DNA from: Campylobacteraceae bacterium
Lineage (GTDB): Bacteria > Campylobacterota > Campylobacteria > Campylobacterales > Sulfurovaceae
Assembly (NCBI GenBank): GCA_027100635.1
Contig: JAMOOQ010000021.1
Span: 1 to 48,207, forward strand
DNA length: 48,207 nucleotides
Reading direction: 5' to 3'
This document shows positions 1-8,538 of the stretch, piece by piece (positions within the stretch are counted from its first letter, which is position 1; each line of letters opens with the position of its first letter). The position numbers and the translations under genes are program-made. Under the pieces are notes generated by a model. That model did no database searches. It saw only the letters and a program-made list of their open reading frames with translations, and was not told the DNA's origin.

Positions 1-251
1 TCGCAAAAATATGAAGAAAAATAACCTAACTTTTCCAAATCAGAAGGGAAAACCAATATCAAATCCTACTATGAGATGGGTTTTTCAATATTTTTTCTCT
101 GTGGTTTTAATTTTATTTGAAGGAGGGACTCAATTGGATTATTTTAATGAAAATCATGAGATTATTTTGGAGTGCTTAGGGGATGATTATGAAGAGTTTT
201 ATGATTAGTTGTTTTATATTAGTTTAAGTTTAGAGGGGTGATGAATGTCGG
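1..251 (+). mobile_element. 3' end of an insertion sequence (left copy)
   Basis: This stretch holds the transposase 3' end and the non-coding terminus of an IS. Positions 126-251 recur as the reverse complement of 48082-48207 with one mismatch seen, and the match stops abruptly at 251/252. That places the element's outer end at or very near 'ggggtgatgaatgtcgg' (235-251). A shorter, diverged copy of the same terminus lies at 35871-35910. The 5' part of the element is outside the window. Confidence 0.75.
2..208 (+). CDS. transposase, C-terminal fragment (probably IS1634-type)
   Basis: The frame is open from the window edge and ends at TAG 206-208, so only the last ~68 residues are visible. The tail contains 'NPTMRWVFQ' followed by a hydrophobic stretch and an acidic C-terminus ending 'DDYEEFYD'. 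This resembles the extreme C-terminus of IS1634-type DDE transposases as I remember them. The catalytic residues lie upstream of the window, so the family call is tentative. The same C-terminus is encoded at 48125-48207 on the other strand, which supports its identity as a mobile-element gene. Confidence 0.6.
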   Translation, partial: RKNMKKNNLTFPNQKGKPISNPTMRWVFQYFFSVVLILFEGGTQLDYFNENHEIILECLGDDYEEFYD

Positions 252-535
252 TTGATATATTCTTTTTATTAAATTAGAAGTAACACCTATGTATAGGGTT
301 GTGTTTGATTTATTTGTTAGTATGTAGATATAATTCATTTTTTTCCTTTTATGGTATAGATTCTGAATCAAGTTCAGAATGACAAACAACCATTATTACA
401 GTAATGACACATTCCGTATTAAAGTCTGTCATTCCGTGTGTTTGTTGTTTCTGTTTGTCTGTTCTGTCATTCTATGTCTGTCAGTCATTCTATGCTGTTT
501 CTGTCTGTCTGTTCTGTCATTCTGTGTTGTTTCTG
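252..535. repeat. gene-free stretch with degenerate 'tgtcattc' repeats
   Basis: There is no gene between the IS end and ligA. From about 359 it holds a hairpin 'attctgaatcaagttcagaat' (360-380), then many imperfect copies of 'ctgtcattcygtgt' and 'tgtttctgtctgtctgttc' up to ~545, ending in the palindrome that closes ligA. The short reading frames here are low-complexity products of the repeat. A related cluster lies at 39169-39291. Such palindromes and 'tgtcattc' spacers are typical of dispersed non-coding repeats. Confidence 0.6.
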
Positions 536-2545
536 TCATTCCGTGCTTGACACGGAATCTCTCATCTCAGTTTCAGTTATGCATTTTACATCAAGTGTTT
601 TAGCCTTATCAAGCTTACTCCCTGCACTCTCACCATAAATCAAATAATCAGTTTTTTTAGAAACAGCACTTCCCACAGTTGCCCCAAGTCCCTCTAATAG
701 TTTTTTGATTTCACCTCTACTTTGGCTCATTGTTCCAGTTAAGACCACCTTTTTACCGTTAAATAGACTCTCTTTTATCTCTTCTTTTTCTATGATAACT
801 GGATTTATAATATCCATAAGTTCTTGTACTTTTTTACTATTTACTCTTATAAATTCTACAAATGATTCTGCTATCTGTTCACCAATTCCATCAATCTCTA
901 ATAAATTATCTTTTGAAATTTCAAAAAACTTTAATCCAAACCTATCACAAATCTTTTTACTAGCAGTCTCTCCAATATGTTCTGCACCTAAAGAACGCAA
1001 AAATCTCCACGCTTCTACACCTTTGCTATTCTCTATTGATTTAATTAAATTATCCACTCTCTTATCTTTAAAGCCGTCTAATTTTAAGACCTCATCTCTA
1101 TTAATATTATACAAATCAGAAATTTGAACCACAATAGAGTTATCATAAAGAGTTTTTACAATAGATTCACCCAATCCATCAATATTCATACACCCTTTAG
1201 ATGCAAAATATTTAATATTATTAATCACCCTCGCACTACAATTTAGATTTTGACACTTTAATAAAATACCCTCATCAAGTAATTCTTTACCACAATTTGG
1301 ACATTTTGTAACTCTTTTAATCTCAATTTCACTTCCATCTCTTCTATCTTTTAAAACTTTTGTAATTTTGGGAATAACATCGCCTGAACGGATAATAATC
1401 ACACTATCACCTACTCGTAAATCTTTTCGCTCTATCTCATCAAAATTATGAAGTGTAGCACGATTAACTACAGCTCCATCAATATCTACAGCCTCCACCT
1501 CAGCCACAGGAGTAACCACTCCTGTTCGTCCAACTTGCAAAGTTATAGTTTTGATTTTAGTTACTTTCTCTACTGCTGGAAACTTATATGCCACCATCCA
1601 TCTAGGGTATTTATTGGTATATCCAAGCTCCTCTTGAAGTTCTACATTCTCAACTTTTATAACCATTCCATCCATCATCATAGCAATATCATCTCTTGAA
1701 GCTATTAAGTATCTATAATACTCCTCAATTTCATCTATAATAAACTTATCGGATGTGATGGCTTTAGCCTCACTAACATCACCAGTTCCAAGAATCTCTT
1801 TAGTCGTTGGTGAAGCTAAAAATCCAAGCATTGTGATAAACTTCATCTTATCACTTAAATTCTCATTTTCTAAAGAATTTTCACCCAATCCCCAAGGATA
1901 AAAAACAAGCTTTCGTTTAGCAGTCTCTTTTGGGTCAAGTTGCCTTAAACTACCTGATGAAGCATTTCTAGGATTTGCAAAAGCCTCTTTACCACTTGCC
2001 ACTCTATCCTTATTAACTCCATTAAAATCATCTTTACGAATTACAACCTCACCACGAATTTCAATAGTTTCTTTATATTCAATAGACAAAGGGATTGAGT
2101 GCATAGTTTTGATATTATGAGTTACATCCTCGCCAATCTTTCCATCACCTCTTGTGGTAGCTTTGATAAGATTACCATCTTGATAAAGAAGATTCATACT
2201 AGCCCCATCAAACTTTGGTTCACAAAAAAGCTTTGGCAATTTAATAGTAGTTTTTTTAAGCCTATCAATCCATTTCACAAGCTCATCACTATCAAAAATA
2301 TCTTCCATACTCCACATTGGTTTTATATGAGAAGATTTAGAAAATCCATCTATTACTGTACCACCAATTCGTTGAGTAGGAGAATCCAAAAGCTTATGTT
2401 CTGGATTATTCTCTTCATACTCTAAAACTTTATGATAAAGCGTATCATACTCCTCATCTGTTGCGATTGGATTATCATCTACATAATAGGCTTTTGCCCA
2501 ACTTATTAATTTTTTTGTATTATTTTTATATTGTGTTTTTGTCAT
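536..2545 (-). CDS. ligA: NAD-dependent DNA ligase LigA
   Basis: This enzyme seals nicks in DNA using NAD+ during replication and repair. The adenylation domain has the catalytic lysine in 'KFDG' (K111). It is followed by an OB fold, a four-Cys zinc finger (C415, C418, C431, C436), helix-hairpin-helix repeats and a C-terminal BRCT domain (from ~591). The length of 669 residues is normal to slightly long. Two oddities are visible. Residues ~252-266 ('GTGDVSEAKAITS') are encoded by a dispersed palindrome (1750-1790). The last residues, ending 'DSVSSTE', are encoded by the 'attccgtgcttgacacggaat' palindrome, whose 'tga' provides the stop. The ATG abuts the stop of the transporter gene upstream, so the two are probably cotranscribed. 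Confidence 0.97.
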   Translation of the reverse strand: MTKTQYKNNTKKLISWAKAYYVDDNPIATDEEYDTLYHKVLEYEENNPEHKLLDSPTQRIGGTVIDGFSKSSHIKPMWSMEDIFDSDELVKWIDRLKKTTIKLPKLFCEPKFDGASMNLLYQDGNLIKATTRGDGKIGEDVTHNIKTMHSIPLSIEYKETIEIRGEVVIRKDDFNGVNKDRVASGKEAFANPRNASSGSLRQLDPKETAKRKLVFYPWGLGENSLENENLSDKMKFITMLGFLASPTTKEILGTGDVSEAKAITSDKFIIDEIEEYYRYLIASRDDIAMMMDGMVIKVENVELQEELGYTNKYPRWMVAYKFPAVEKVTKIKTITLQVGRTGVVTPVAEVEAVDIDGAVVNRATLHNFDEIERKDLRVGDSVIIIRSGDVIPKITKVLKDRRDGSEIEIKRVTKCPNCGKELLDEGILLKCQNLNCSARVINNIKYFASKGCMNIDGLGESIVKTLYDNSIVVQISDLYNINRDEVLKLDGFKDKRVDNLIKSIENSKGVEAWRFLRSLGAEHIGETASKKICDRFGLKFFEISKDNLLEIDGIGEQIAESFVEFIRVNSKKVQELMDIINPVIIEKEEIKESLFNGKKVVLTGTMSQSRGEIKKLLEGLGATVGSAVSKKTDYLIYGESAGSKLDKAKTLDVKCITETEMRDSVSSTE
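539..559. repeat. palindrome 'attccgtg-cttga-cacggaat' at ligA 3' end
   Basis: An 8-bp perfect stem with a 5-base loop. It supplies the final codons of ligA and sits immediately before the stop. The same 21-bp hairpin (in the other orientation) is at 39171-39191, and a variant with 'attctgaa' arms is at 360-380 and 39268-39287. It may also act as a transcription terminator for ligA. Confidence 0.7.
1750..1790. repeat. protein-embedded palindromic element, copy E (in ligA)
   Basis: Reads 'cggatgtgatggctttagcc...' on the plus strand and 'ggaactggtgatgttagtgaggc...' on the coding strand. It shares the arms 'gtgatggctttagcctca' and 'ccagttcc' with copies at 18994, 19135, 28145 and 32307. It is read by ligA in the opposite orientation to the permease copies, giving 'GTGDVSEAKAITS'. 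It sits between the conserved 'MKFITMLGF' and 'DEIEEYYRYL' segments of the adenylation domain, apparently as an insertion. Confidence 0.7.
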
Positions 2546-3916
2546 TTATATAAATATCCTCCAGTATGTAAGTGCTATAAAAAATGTAATTGCTATTCCA
2601 ATAATATTCAAAAAGAATCCTCTTTTTATCATCTGAGTAGTTTTTACATGCCCAGTAGACATTGCTATTGCATTTGGTGCTGTGGCAATTGGAAGCATAA
2701 ATGCATAACTAGCCGATATTGCAACAATAAGCATAAATAGTGTTGGGTCAAGATTACTTTGAATAGCAAACGGATATATTATCGGTATCATTATAGATGT
2801 AAGTGCTGTGTTACTTGTAAGTTCTGTAGCAAAAACTACACCTGAACCAATAATAAACATCAATACAATTGGAGGAAGATGATTAAAGCTGACTAAAATA
2901 TTTGCTATCTCTGTGGCTAATCCAGTTTTTTGAAATGCCATTGCAATAGAAAATCCTGCACCAAATAAAAATATAATTGCAAAAGGTATTTTAGCAAAAT
3001 CCTCTTTCCAGTCAAGTAAATCAACTTTTGGTAAAAATAGGAAAAGACCAAATGCCAAAAGTGTTAATTTCTCATCTATTGAAACATCAAAAAAGTTTTT
3101 TAAGATAGGGTTTAGTGCCAAAAGAAGAGCTAAAGATGATAACATCCATACAAGTTTTTTTTGATTTAAAGTTAATGGTTTCTTAGTCATATCAATTTCT
3201 ACTAATGAAAAATCCTTTTTTTTAAAGCCAAATAATAAAATTTCACAAGCTGTTATCATCATAACAATAGCTAATGGTAACATCATCATTGTCCAAGTTG
3301 CAAACTGGATAGGTTCTAGTGCATTAGATTCCAAAAAATCCATTAAAATAAGATTTGGTGGTGTACCAATAGGGGTTATAATTCCACCAATTAATGATGC
3401 ATAAGCAACTCCCACTATTAACCTAAATTTAAAATCTATATTATTAGTTAAAAATCCTGCAATTGGAATCATTAAAAGAGCAGTTGTAGTATCTGATAAA
3501 ATAGAACTAAGAATTCCAGCTGTGAGCATTAAAGAGAGCAATATTCCACGTGGAGTACTTGGGAAAATAGAGATTAAAAATGTGGCTAATCTTTTATGTA
3601 AACCTGATTTTTCTGTTGCAATTGCCAATAAAAATCCACCCATAAAAAGAAAAATTGTTGTTTTAGAGTAATTAGTAACCACATCTTTAGATTCAACGAG
3701 TCCAAAAATTGGGAATAATAAAATTGGTAATAATGATACAACCCCCATATGAAATCCATTATTTGTCCATAAAGTTACCAAAAAAGCGATCACCCCGATA
3801 AGTTTTGACTGTGTATCGTTAAAAAAGCTAAGAGTTAATATATAAAAAAAGCCACCTATTATAAAAGCTATAATTATTAATCTATAACTATCCCAAAAAG
3901 ATTTTACTTTACCCAT
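2546..3916 (-). CDS. SLC13/DASS family sodium:anion symporter
   Basis: An inner-membrane carrier of the divalent anion:Na+ symporter family, which takes up dicarboxylates, sulfate or similar anions. The sequence is almost entirely hydrophobic helices (about 11-12). It has the two inverted family signatures: 'SDTTTA' followed by 'GTPPN' in the first half, and 'TSNTA' followed by 'ATAPN' in the second, which form the Na+ and substrate sites. Its 456 residues are usual for the family. The start has a clear ribosome site ('taggaga', 5 bases upstream). ligA follows with no gap. The divergent intergenic region to bioA holds a palindromic repeat. The substrate cannot be told from sequence. Confidence 0.9.
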   Translation of the reverse strand: MGKVKSFWDSYRLIIIAFIIGGFFYILTLSFFNDTQSKLIGVIAFLVTLWTNNGFHMGVVSLLPILLFPIFGLVESKDVVTNYSKTTIFLFMGGFLLAIATEKSGLHKRLATFLISIFPSTPRGILLSLMLTAGILSSILSDTTTALLMIPIAGFLTNNIDFKFRLIVGVAYASLIGGIITPIGTPPNLILMDFLESNALEPIQFATWTMMMLPLAIVMMITACEILLFGFKKKDFSLVEIDMTKKPLTLNQKKLVWMLSSLALLLALNPILKNFFDVSIDEKLTLLAFGLFLFLPKVDLLDWKEDFAKIPFAIIFLFGAGFSIAMAFQKTGLATEIANILVSFNHLPPIVLMFIIGSGVVFATELTSNTALTSIMIPIIYPFAIQSNLDPTLFMLIVAISASYAFMLPIATAPNAIAMSTGHVKTTQMIKRGFFLNIIGIAITFFIALTYWRIFI

Positions 3917-3962
3917 TTTTTCTCCTAAATTTGTTAATTAATATTACCAATATTTAAATTAA

Positions 3963-4026
3963 AGGGTAACTACAAGGGATTGCCCCTACCGTACCGTTTT
4001 GTAGGGTATCCCCTTGTGGGTACCCT
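3963..4026. repeat. 'gggtaccc' palindromic repeat, copy 1
   Basis: Imperfect inverted repeat. The left arm 'gggtaactacaagggattg' plus 'cccctac' pairs with the right arm 'gtagggtatccccttgtggg' plus 'taccc', around the spacer 'cgtaccgtttt'. It lies between the divergent transporter and bioA genes. Related copies are at 7556, 19937, 32279 (half) and 38367. Confidence 0.85.
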
Positions 4027-4080
4027 AAATTTTACTCTATTTTAAATATTTTTGATTATATCATTTTTATATAAATTTGA

Positions 4081-4109
4081 TATAATATATTACTTTTAAA
4101 CTAAAGGGA
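4081..4109 (+). promoter_or_regulatory. bioA promoter -10 and ribosome site
   Basis: A consensus 'tataat' -10 box at 4081-4086 in an AT-rich stretch, followed by the ribosome site 'aaaggga' (4103-4109) four bases before the bioA ATG. The -35 region is T-rich without a clear hexamer, as is common in Campylobacterota. Confidence 0.5.
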
Positions 4110-4113
4110 TAAA

Positions 4114-5406
4114 ATGACAAACCAACAATTGATGGATGAGGATTTGAAATATATATTTCATCCATGTTCTCAAATGAAAGACCATGAAAAATTACCACTT
4201 ATTCCAATAAAAAAAGGTAAAGGTTCTCATATTACAGATTTTGAGGATAATAGTTATCTTGATTGTATTAGTTCTTGGTGGGTTAATCTGTTTGGACATA
4301 GTAATGATTATATTAACAGTAAAATAAGAGATCAAATTGAGGAGTTAGAGCATGTTATTTTTGCAGGTTTTACTCATAAACCAGCAATAGATTTAGCTTC
4401 AAGACTTGTTAAAATTACACCAAAATATTTGGATAAGGTATTTTTTGCTGATAATGGTTCTAGTGCCGTTGAGATAGCTCTAAAAATGAGTTTTCAATAT
4501 TTTGCAAATAGAGGTGAAAGACGAACAATTTTTGTATCACTTCAAAACTCATATCATGGTGAAACTATGGGTGCATTGGCAGTAAGTGATACAGGGCTTT
4601 ATAAAGATATTTATACAGATATTTTAATAAAAACAGTTCAAGCTAAAAGTCCTGCGTTAGTTAGTGAAGATGAAGCAATTGAGGATATGAAAAGCATATT
4701 AAAAGAACATAGATATAAGATTTCATCTGTGATTATAGAGCCTTTAGTTCAGTGTGCTGGGTCTATGAAGATGTATAATCCATCATATTTAAAAAGATTA
4801 AGAACTTTGTGTGATGAAGAGGGAATATTTTTGATTGCTGATGAGATTGCCGTTGGATTTGGACGAACTGGGACAATGTTTGCAGTTGATCAAGCTGGGA
4901 TTAGTCCTGATTTTATGTGTTTGTCAAAAGGTTTAACAGGGGGATATATGCCTCTTTCTGTTGTTATGATGACGGATGAGATATATGATGCTTTTTATTG
5001 TGATTATAATGAGGGGAGATCATTTTTAGATTCCCATAGCTACACTGGAAATACAATTGCTTGTGCTGTAGCAAATGCAGTTTTAGACATATTTGAAAAA
5101 GATAATATTATAGAAAAAAATCTTAAAAAAATAGAATTAATTAGAAAAAAAACAGATAAGTTTAGAGAGTTAGAAAATGTATTAGAGGTAAGACAAACAG
5201 GGATGATATGTGCAATTGAGCTTAAGGGATATGATACTAAAGAACGGATTGGATTAAAAATTTTTCAAGAAGCATTAAAAGAAGGGGTGTATATTAGACC
5301 TCTAGGAAATGTGATATATTTTATGCCACCTTATTGTTTTACAAAAAAAGAGATTAAGCAAATGATAGATATAACTTATTTAGTGGTTCAAGGCTTATTA
5401 AAATGA
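4114..5406 (+). CDS. bioA: adenosylmethionine-8-amino-7-oxononanoate aminotransferase
   Basis: A biotin synthesis enzyme. It transfers the amino group of S-adenosylmethionine to 7-keto-8-aminopelargonate to give 7,8-diaminopelargonate. It is a class III PLP aminotransferase with 430 residues, full family length. The PLP lysine lies in 'LSKGLTGGYMPL' (K272), the PLP-ring aspartate in 'IADEIAVGFGRTG' (D243), and the BioA-type N-terminus 'SSWWVNLFGH' is present. The start follows 'aaaggga'. The stop overlaps the start of the histidine kinase gene by four bases (ATGA), so the two are translationally coupled. No other bio genes lie in the window. Confidence 0.95.
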   Translation: MTNQQLMDEDLKYIFHPCSQMKDHEKLPLIPIKKGKGSHITDFEDNSYLDCISSWWVNLFGHSNDYINSKIRDQIEELEHVIFAGFTHKPAIDLASRLVKITPKYLDKVFFADNGSSAVEIALKMSFQYFANRGERRTIFVSLQNSYHGETMGALAVSDTGLYKDIYTDILIKTVQAKSPALVSEDEAIEDMKSILKEHRYKISSVIIEPLVQCAGSMKMYNPSYLKRLRTLCDEEGIFLIADEIAVGFGRTGTMFAVDQAGISPDFMCLSKGLTGGYMPLSVVMMTDEIYDAFYCDYNEGRSFLDSHSYTGNTIACAVANAVLDIFEKDNIIEKNLKKIELIRKKTDKFRELENVLEVRQTGMICAIELKGYDTKERIGLKIFQEALKEGVYIRPLGNVIYFMPPYCFTKKEIKQMIDITYLVVQGLLK

Positions 5407-7541
5407 GGCAATTATCAAAAGAGGATGTTGTTAAGTTTTTAAATCAAAAAAAGATTATTTTTTCAAAAGTTAAAGATAAAAATAGTTTAATAAGTGATTT
5501 AGAGAGTGTTGCAATAGATATAACAATTGCTGATGAATGTAGAATATGGTTATATAATGATGATAAAAAAGAGTTTATATCAAATGGCTTAAATTTATCA
5601 AGAAAAGATTATAGTAACTTAGTGATTCAATCATATAATACTAAAAGTAGATTAATTATAAACTCTATTAATGATAAACCTATATATCAAGGCTCTTTAA
5701 ATAATAGGGATATGGAATCTATTAAAGATGTAATGATTTATCCTATTATTGGAAATGATGATAAAATTATAGCTATTGTACAATTAAGTATCTATCAAAA
5801 TGTTCTTTACCAGTTTATAAAAGAAGACTTTCTTTATCTTGAACTTTTTGCAGAATTTTTTCTTTATTGTTTTAAAGATGAAAAAGTAATTTTACAAGAT
5901 ATGGAAGATTTACTACAGATAAAAATAAGAGAACTACAAGAGTTTAACTCTAAGAAAACTACATCTCTAAAACCGAATACAAAATATTTTGAAGATATAA
6001 TAGTAGAATTACATGATCCATTAAATAGAGTTTTAGGTGAAAAAAGGGTAAATCAACTAAAAGATGATACACAAAAATCTCAACAAAAAATTGAATCTCA
6101 AAATAGATATTTTGCAGAGATGGTTCATGAACTTAGAACTCCATTGAATGCTATTTTAGGATTTGCAGAGCTTTTAAAATCTGATGAAAAAAATAATGAA
6201 AAGATTGATTATCTATCTACTATCTTAAGTGGTGGAGATGGTATGCTAGAGATTATTAATGATATTTTGGACTCCTCTAAAGCAGATAATGAGGATATTG
6301 AGTATTCAGAGTTCTCTCCTATTGATGAATTTGAACTTATGTCTAATCTATTTACTTCAAGAATGCACAAAAAACATATAGATTTTAATATTTTTATTGA
6401 CCCTTTATTACCTTCTATGATTAAAGCAGATAAACGAAAAATAAAACAGATACTTACAAATATAATTGGTAATGCTATTAAATTTACACCTTATAATGGC
6501 TCTATATATTTAAATATTCTTTTTAATCAAGAGAGTAATAAAATTAATTTTTCTGTAAAAGATAGTGGTATAGGGATAGATGAAGATAGACAAAAAGCAA
6601 TATTTGATCCATTTGAACAAGAGACAAAAGATACATCTAATGAATTTGGTGGAACAGGATTGGGACTAAATATATCTCAAAAATTTGTATCTATTTTGGG
6701 TGGTGAACTTAAGGTAAAAAGTAAAAAAGGTGAAGGTGCAGAGTTTTATTTCTCTTTAGATTATATTAAATTAGATTCAAATGATAAGCAGTTTTTTGAT
6801 TTTGAGAGTATCAAAAAAATAAAGCTTGGCATTTTCTTATCTAAAAACTACTCTAACTTATTTAGACTATTAAAAAGATATTATGAAAGATTAAATATTA
6901 ATAGTGTAGAGGTCTATTCTGATGCAAAAGATATACCAAAAGATATTGAAAGTTTAATATGTTCTATTGATAATTTTAATAAGATAAATATTAAGAATTT
7001 TGATTTAAATAAAATAAATATTATTATCTTTAGAAAAAACTTTTTAGAAAATATAGAGATATATGATAAAAATATTAAACTTTTAACTTTGCCATTAAGT
7101 ATAAAAAAGTTTTATAACTCTATCTTAAATAAAAGTAGTTTAAATAATATCACAGAAGTTCAACAGCTTAATAAACTTGTGGCAGTTATTGATGATAATG
7201 ATTTAAATGTAAAATATTTAAAACTTATATTGGAAAGATTAGGTGCAACTGTAATAGTTGGATATGATGGGGAAGATGCGGTTAACTTATATAATAATAC
7301 AAAAGATAATATAGATATATTTTTTATTGATGAGTTTATGCAAAAGATGAATGGAACAGAAGCAGTACAAGAGATAATTAAATTATCAAAAAATCTAAAT
7401 AGAACTCTACCCCCATTTATTGGGATTAGTGGATCTACTACAATTGACGAGATAGAAAGAATGAAAAAAGGTGGATTTAACTATATAATGTCAAAGCCAT
7501 TTTCTTATGAAAGTATTAAAAAGCACTATTATGATTTATAG
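5403..7541 (+). CDS. cytosolic hybrid sensor histidine kinase (GAF-HisKA-HATPase-REC)
   Basis: A signal-transduction kinase with no membrane segment. Domains in order: a GAF-like sensor (~20-155), a coiled-coil linker (~160-235), HisKA with phospho-acceptor H242 in 'MVHELRTPLNA', and HATPase_c (N box 'NIIGNAIKF', G1 'DSGIGI', G2 'GGTGLGL'). A degenerate receiver-like stretch (~470-580) is followed by a C-terminal receiver (acidic pair in 'IDDND', phospho-acceptor D643 in 'FFIDEFMQ', lysine K698). It is coupled to bioA by an ATGA overlap. It converges on the GAF/receiver gene at 7629-8514, whose GAF region looks similar, so the two may act together. The signal is unknown. Confidence 0.92.
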   Translation: MRQLSKEDVVKFLNQKKIIFSKVKDKNSLISDLESVAIDITIADECRIWLYNDDKKEFISNGLNLSRKDYSNLVIQSYNTKSRLIINSINDKPIYQGSLNNRDMESIKDVMIYPIIGNDDKIIAIVQLSIYQNVLYQFIKEDFLYLELFAEFFLYCFKDEKVILQDMEDLLQIKIRELQEFNSKKTTSLKPNTKYFEDIIVELHDPLNRVLGEKRVNQLKDDTQKSQQKIESQNRYFAEMVHELRTPLNAILGFAELLKSDEKNNEKIDYLSTILSGGDGMLEIINDILDSSKADNEDIEYSEFSPIDEFELMSNLFTSRMHKKHIDFNIFIDPLLPSMIKADKRKIKQILTNIIGNAIKFTPYNGSIYLNILFNQESNKINFSVKDSGIGIDEDRQKAIFDPFEQETKDTSNEFGGTGLGLNISQKFVSILGGELKVKSKKGEGAEFYFSLDYIKLDSNDKQFFDFESIKKIKLGIFLSKNYSNLFRLLKRYYERLNINSVEVYSDAKDIPKDIESLICSIDNFNKINIKNFDLNKINIIIFRKNFLENIEIYDKNIKLLTLPLSIKKFYNSILNKSSLNNITEVQQLNKLVAVIDDNDLNVKYLKLILERLGATVIVGYDGEDAVNLYNNTKDNIDIFFIDEFMQKMNGTEAVQEIIKLSKNLNRTLPPFIGISGSTTIDEIERMKKGGFNYIMSKPFSYESIKKHYYDL

Positions 7542-7555
7542 TTATTCCAACAATT

Positions 7556-7624
7556 AGGGTACCCACAAGGGGATACCCCTACAAAATAATACGGTACGAC
7601 GGGCAATCCTTTATGGTTGCCCTT
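7556..7624. repeat. 'gggtaccc' palindromic repeat, copy 2
   Basis: Reads 'agggtacccacaaggggata', then 'cccctac', a spacer with 'aatacggtacgacg', then 'ggcaatcctttatggttgcc'. It fills the gap between two convergent genes (stops at 7541 and 7629) and could serve both as a terminator. Confidence 0.85.
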
Positions 7625-7628
7625 TATT

Positions 7629-8024
7629 TTAATCCATATTAATTTCTGAAATAACCTTAATTATCTCTTTTTTATTAATAGGTTTATATAATACTTTTGT
7701 TGCACCAGATAGTAATATCTTTTCTCTTATCTCTTTTGAAGTATCACTAGTAAGAGAGAATATTGGTATCTTTTGAAGATTTTTCTTCTTTTCTATTTCT
7801 CTAATTTTAGCAATAGCTTGATGACCATTCATCCCTCCATGCATAATTTCATCTATAAATATAATATCAATATTTTTATGTTTAAATCTCTCAATTGCCT
7901 CAATACCACTAAAAACTGTTATTAAATTGCAATCAAAATATTTTAATACCGTTTTTAAATATTTTAATATGATAATATCATCATCAACAGCAAGAATATT
8001 TAATTTATTATCAGTTGTTTTTTT
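7629..8024 (-). CDS. receiver domain, separated from its GAF part by a frameshift
   Basis: A complete response-regulator receiver. It has the acidic triad in 'AVDDD', phospho-acceptor D in 'IIFIDEIMHGG', a Thr in 'FSLTSDTS' and the lysine in 'LYKPINKKE'. The frame opens at 8024 just after a TAA and has no start codon before 'AVDDD'. The first ATG (7844) lies beyond the phospho-acceptor Asp, so it cannot make a working domain alone. The upstream frame (8011-8514) runs into it across a run of nine A residues (8018-8026 on this strand). Joining the two by a +1 shift, or by loss of one A, gives a GAF-receiver protein of about 295 residues. Confidence 0.75.
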   Translation of the reverse strand, partial: KKTTDNKLNILAVDDDIIILKYLKTVLKYFDCNLITVFSGIEAIERFKHKNIDIIFIDEIMHGGMNGHQAIAKIREIEKKKNLQKIPIFSLTSDTSKEIREKILLSGATKVLYKPINKKEIIKVISEINMD

Positions 8025-8514
8025 TTAAGATATTTTTATTATCAGAATTAGATACAATACTATTTTTAATTAAGAGAGATATTCTATCAATATTTTTAAT
8101 ATCTTTTTCTTCAAATTTTTTATGATTAGTTTTTTTTGTAGCTACCCATATAATAGCTACTATATGATTAAGGTTATCAAGAATAGGAATTACTGATACA
8201 TCATTAAGAGAATTAGAATTTATTAAATTATCAATATCACTATTATATAAAAAACTTCTTTGTATATTTTTAATAATATGTGGTTTTTTTGTATAATAAC
8301 ATTCTAATATGATACTTTGGATATTATCCTCTTCTGGAGTAATTGATATTTTTGTTTTTTTAGAGGCAATAGTAAACTCTTTTTTTTCTGAGTCTACTAT
8401 TATTATAAAAGCATTTTTGGAAGATGTAATTTTTTTTATACTCTCCTCATATCCCAAAATTCTTTTATAAAAGTACACATCATCTTTTACTTCTTCTTTG
8501 TTTTTATAGTTCAT
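8011..8514 (-). CDS. GAF-like domain, N-terminal part of a split GAF-receiver protein
   Basis: 167 residues. An N-terminal helix is followed by a GAF-like alpha/beta fold ('AFIIIVDSEKKEF', 'SVIPILDNLNHIVAIIWVA'), which resembles the start of the kinase at 5403. It ends 'KNILKKNN' as it runs out of frame in a nine-A tract. The receiver domain follows in another frame. Such tracts are sites of phase variation, transcriptional slippage or sequencing error. It is last in the minus-strand block running from gyrB, 24 bases after the roadblock-like gene, and has a weak ribosome site. The GAF call rests on general pattern and on resemblance to its neighbour. Confidence 0.65.
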   Translation of the reverse strand: MNYKNKEEVKDDVYFYKRILGYEESIKKITSSKNAFIIIVDSEKKEFTIASKKTKISITPEEDNIQSIILECYYTKKPHIIKNIQRSFLYNSDIDNLINSNSLNDVSVIPILDNLNHIVAIIWVATKKTNHKKFEEKDIKNIDRISLLIKNSIVSNSDNKNILKKNN

Positions 8515-8538
8515 TTTTATATTTTACTATTACAAATA

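Noticed and set aside
379-638. Two plus-strand frames of 66-74 residues over the repeat cluster and ligA end
   Set aside because: Low-complexity Cys/Ser/Phe/Val products of the 'tgtcattc' repeat, partly antisense to ligA. No ribosome site or domain.
3963-4026. Repeat as a CRISPR unit or riboswitch
   Set aside because: Single dispersed copies with variable spacers, some inside genes. No regular array, and no match to a known riboswitch pattern.
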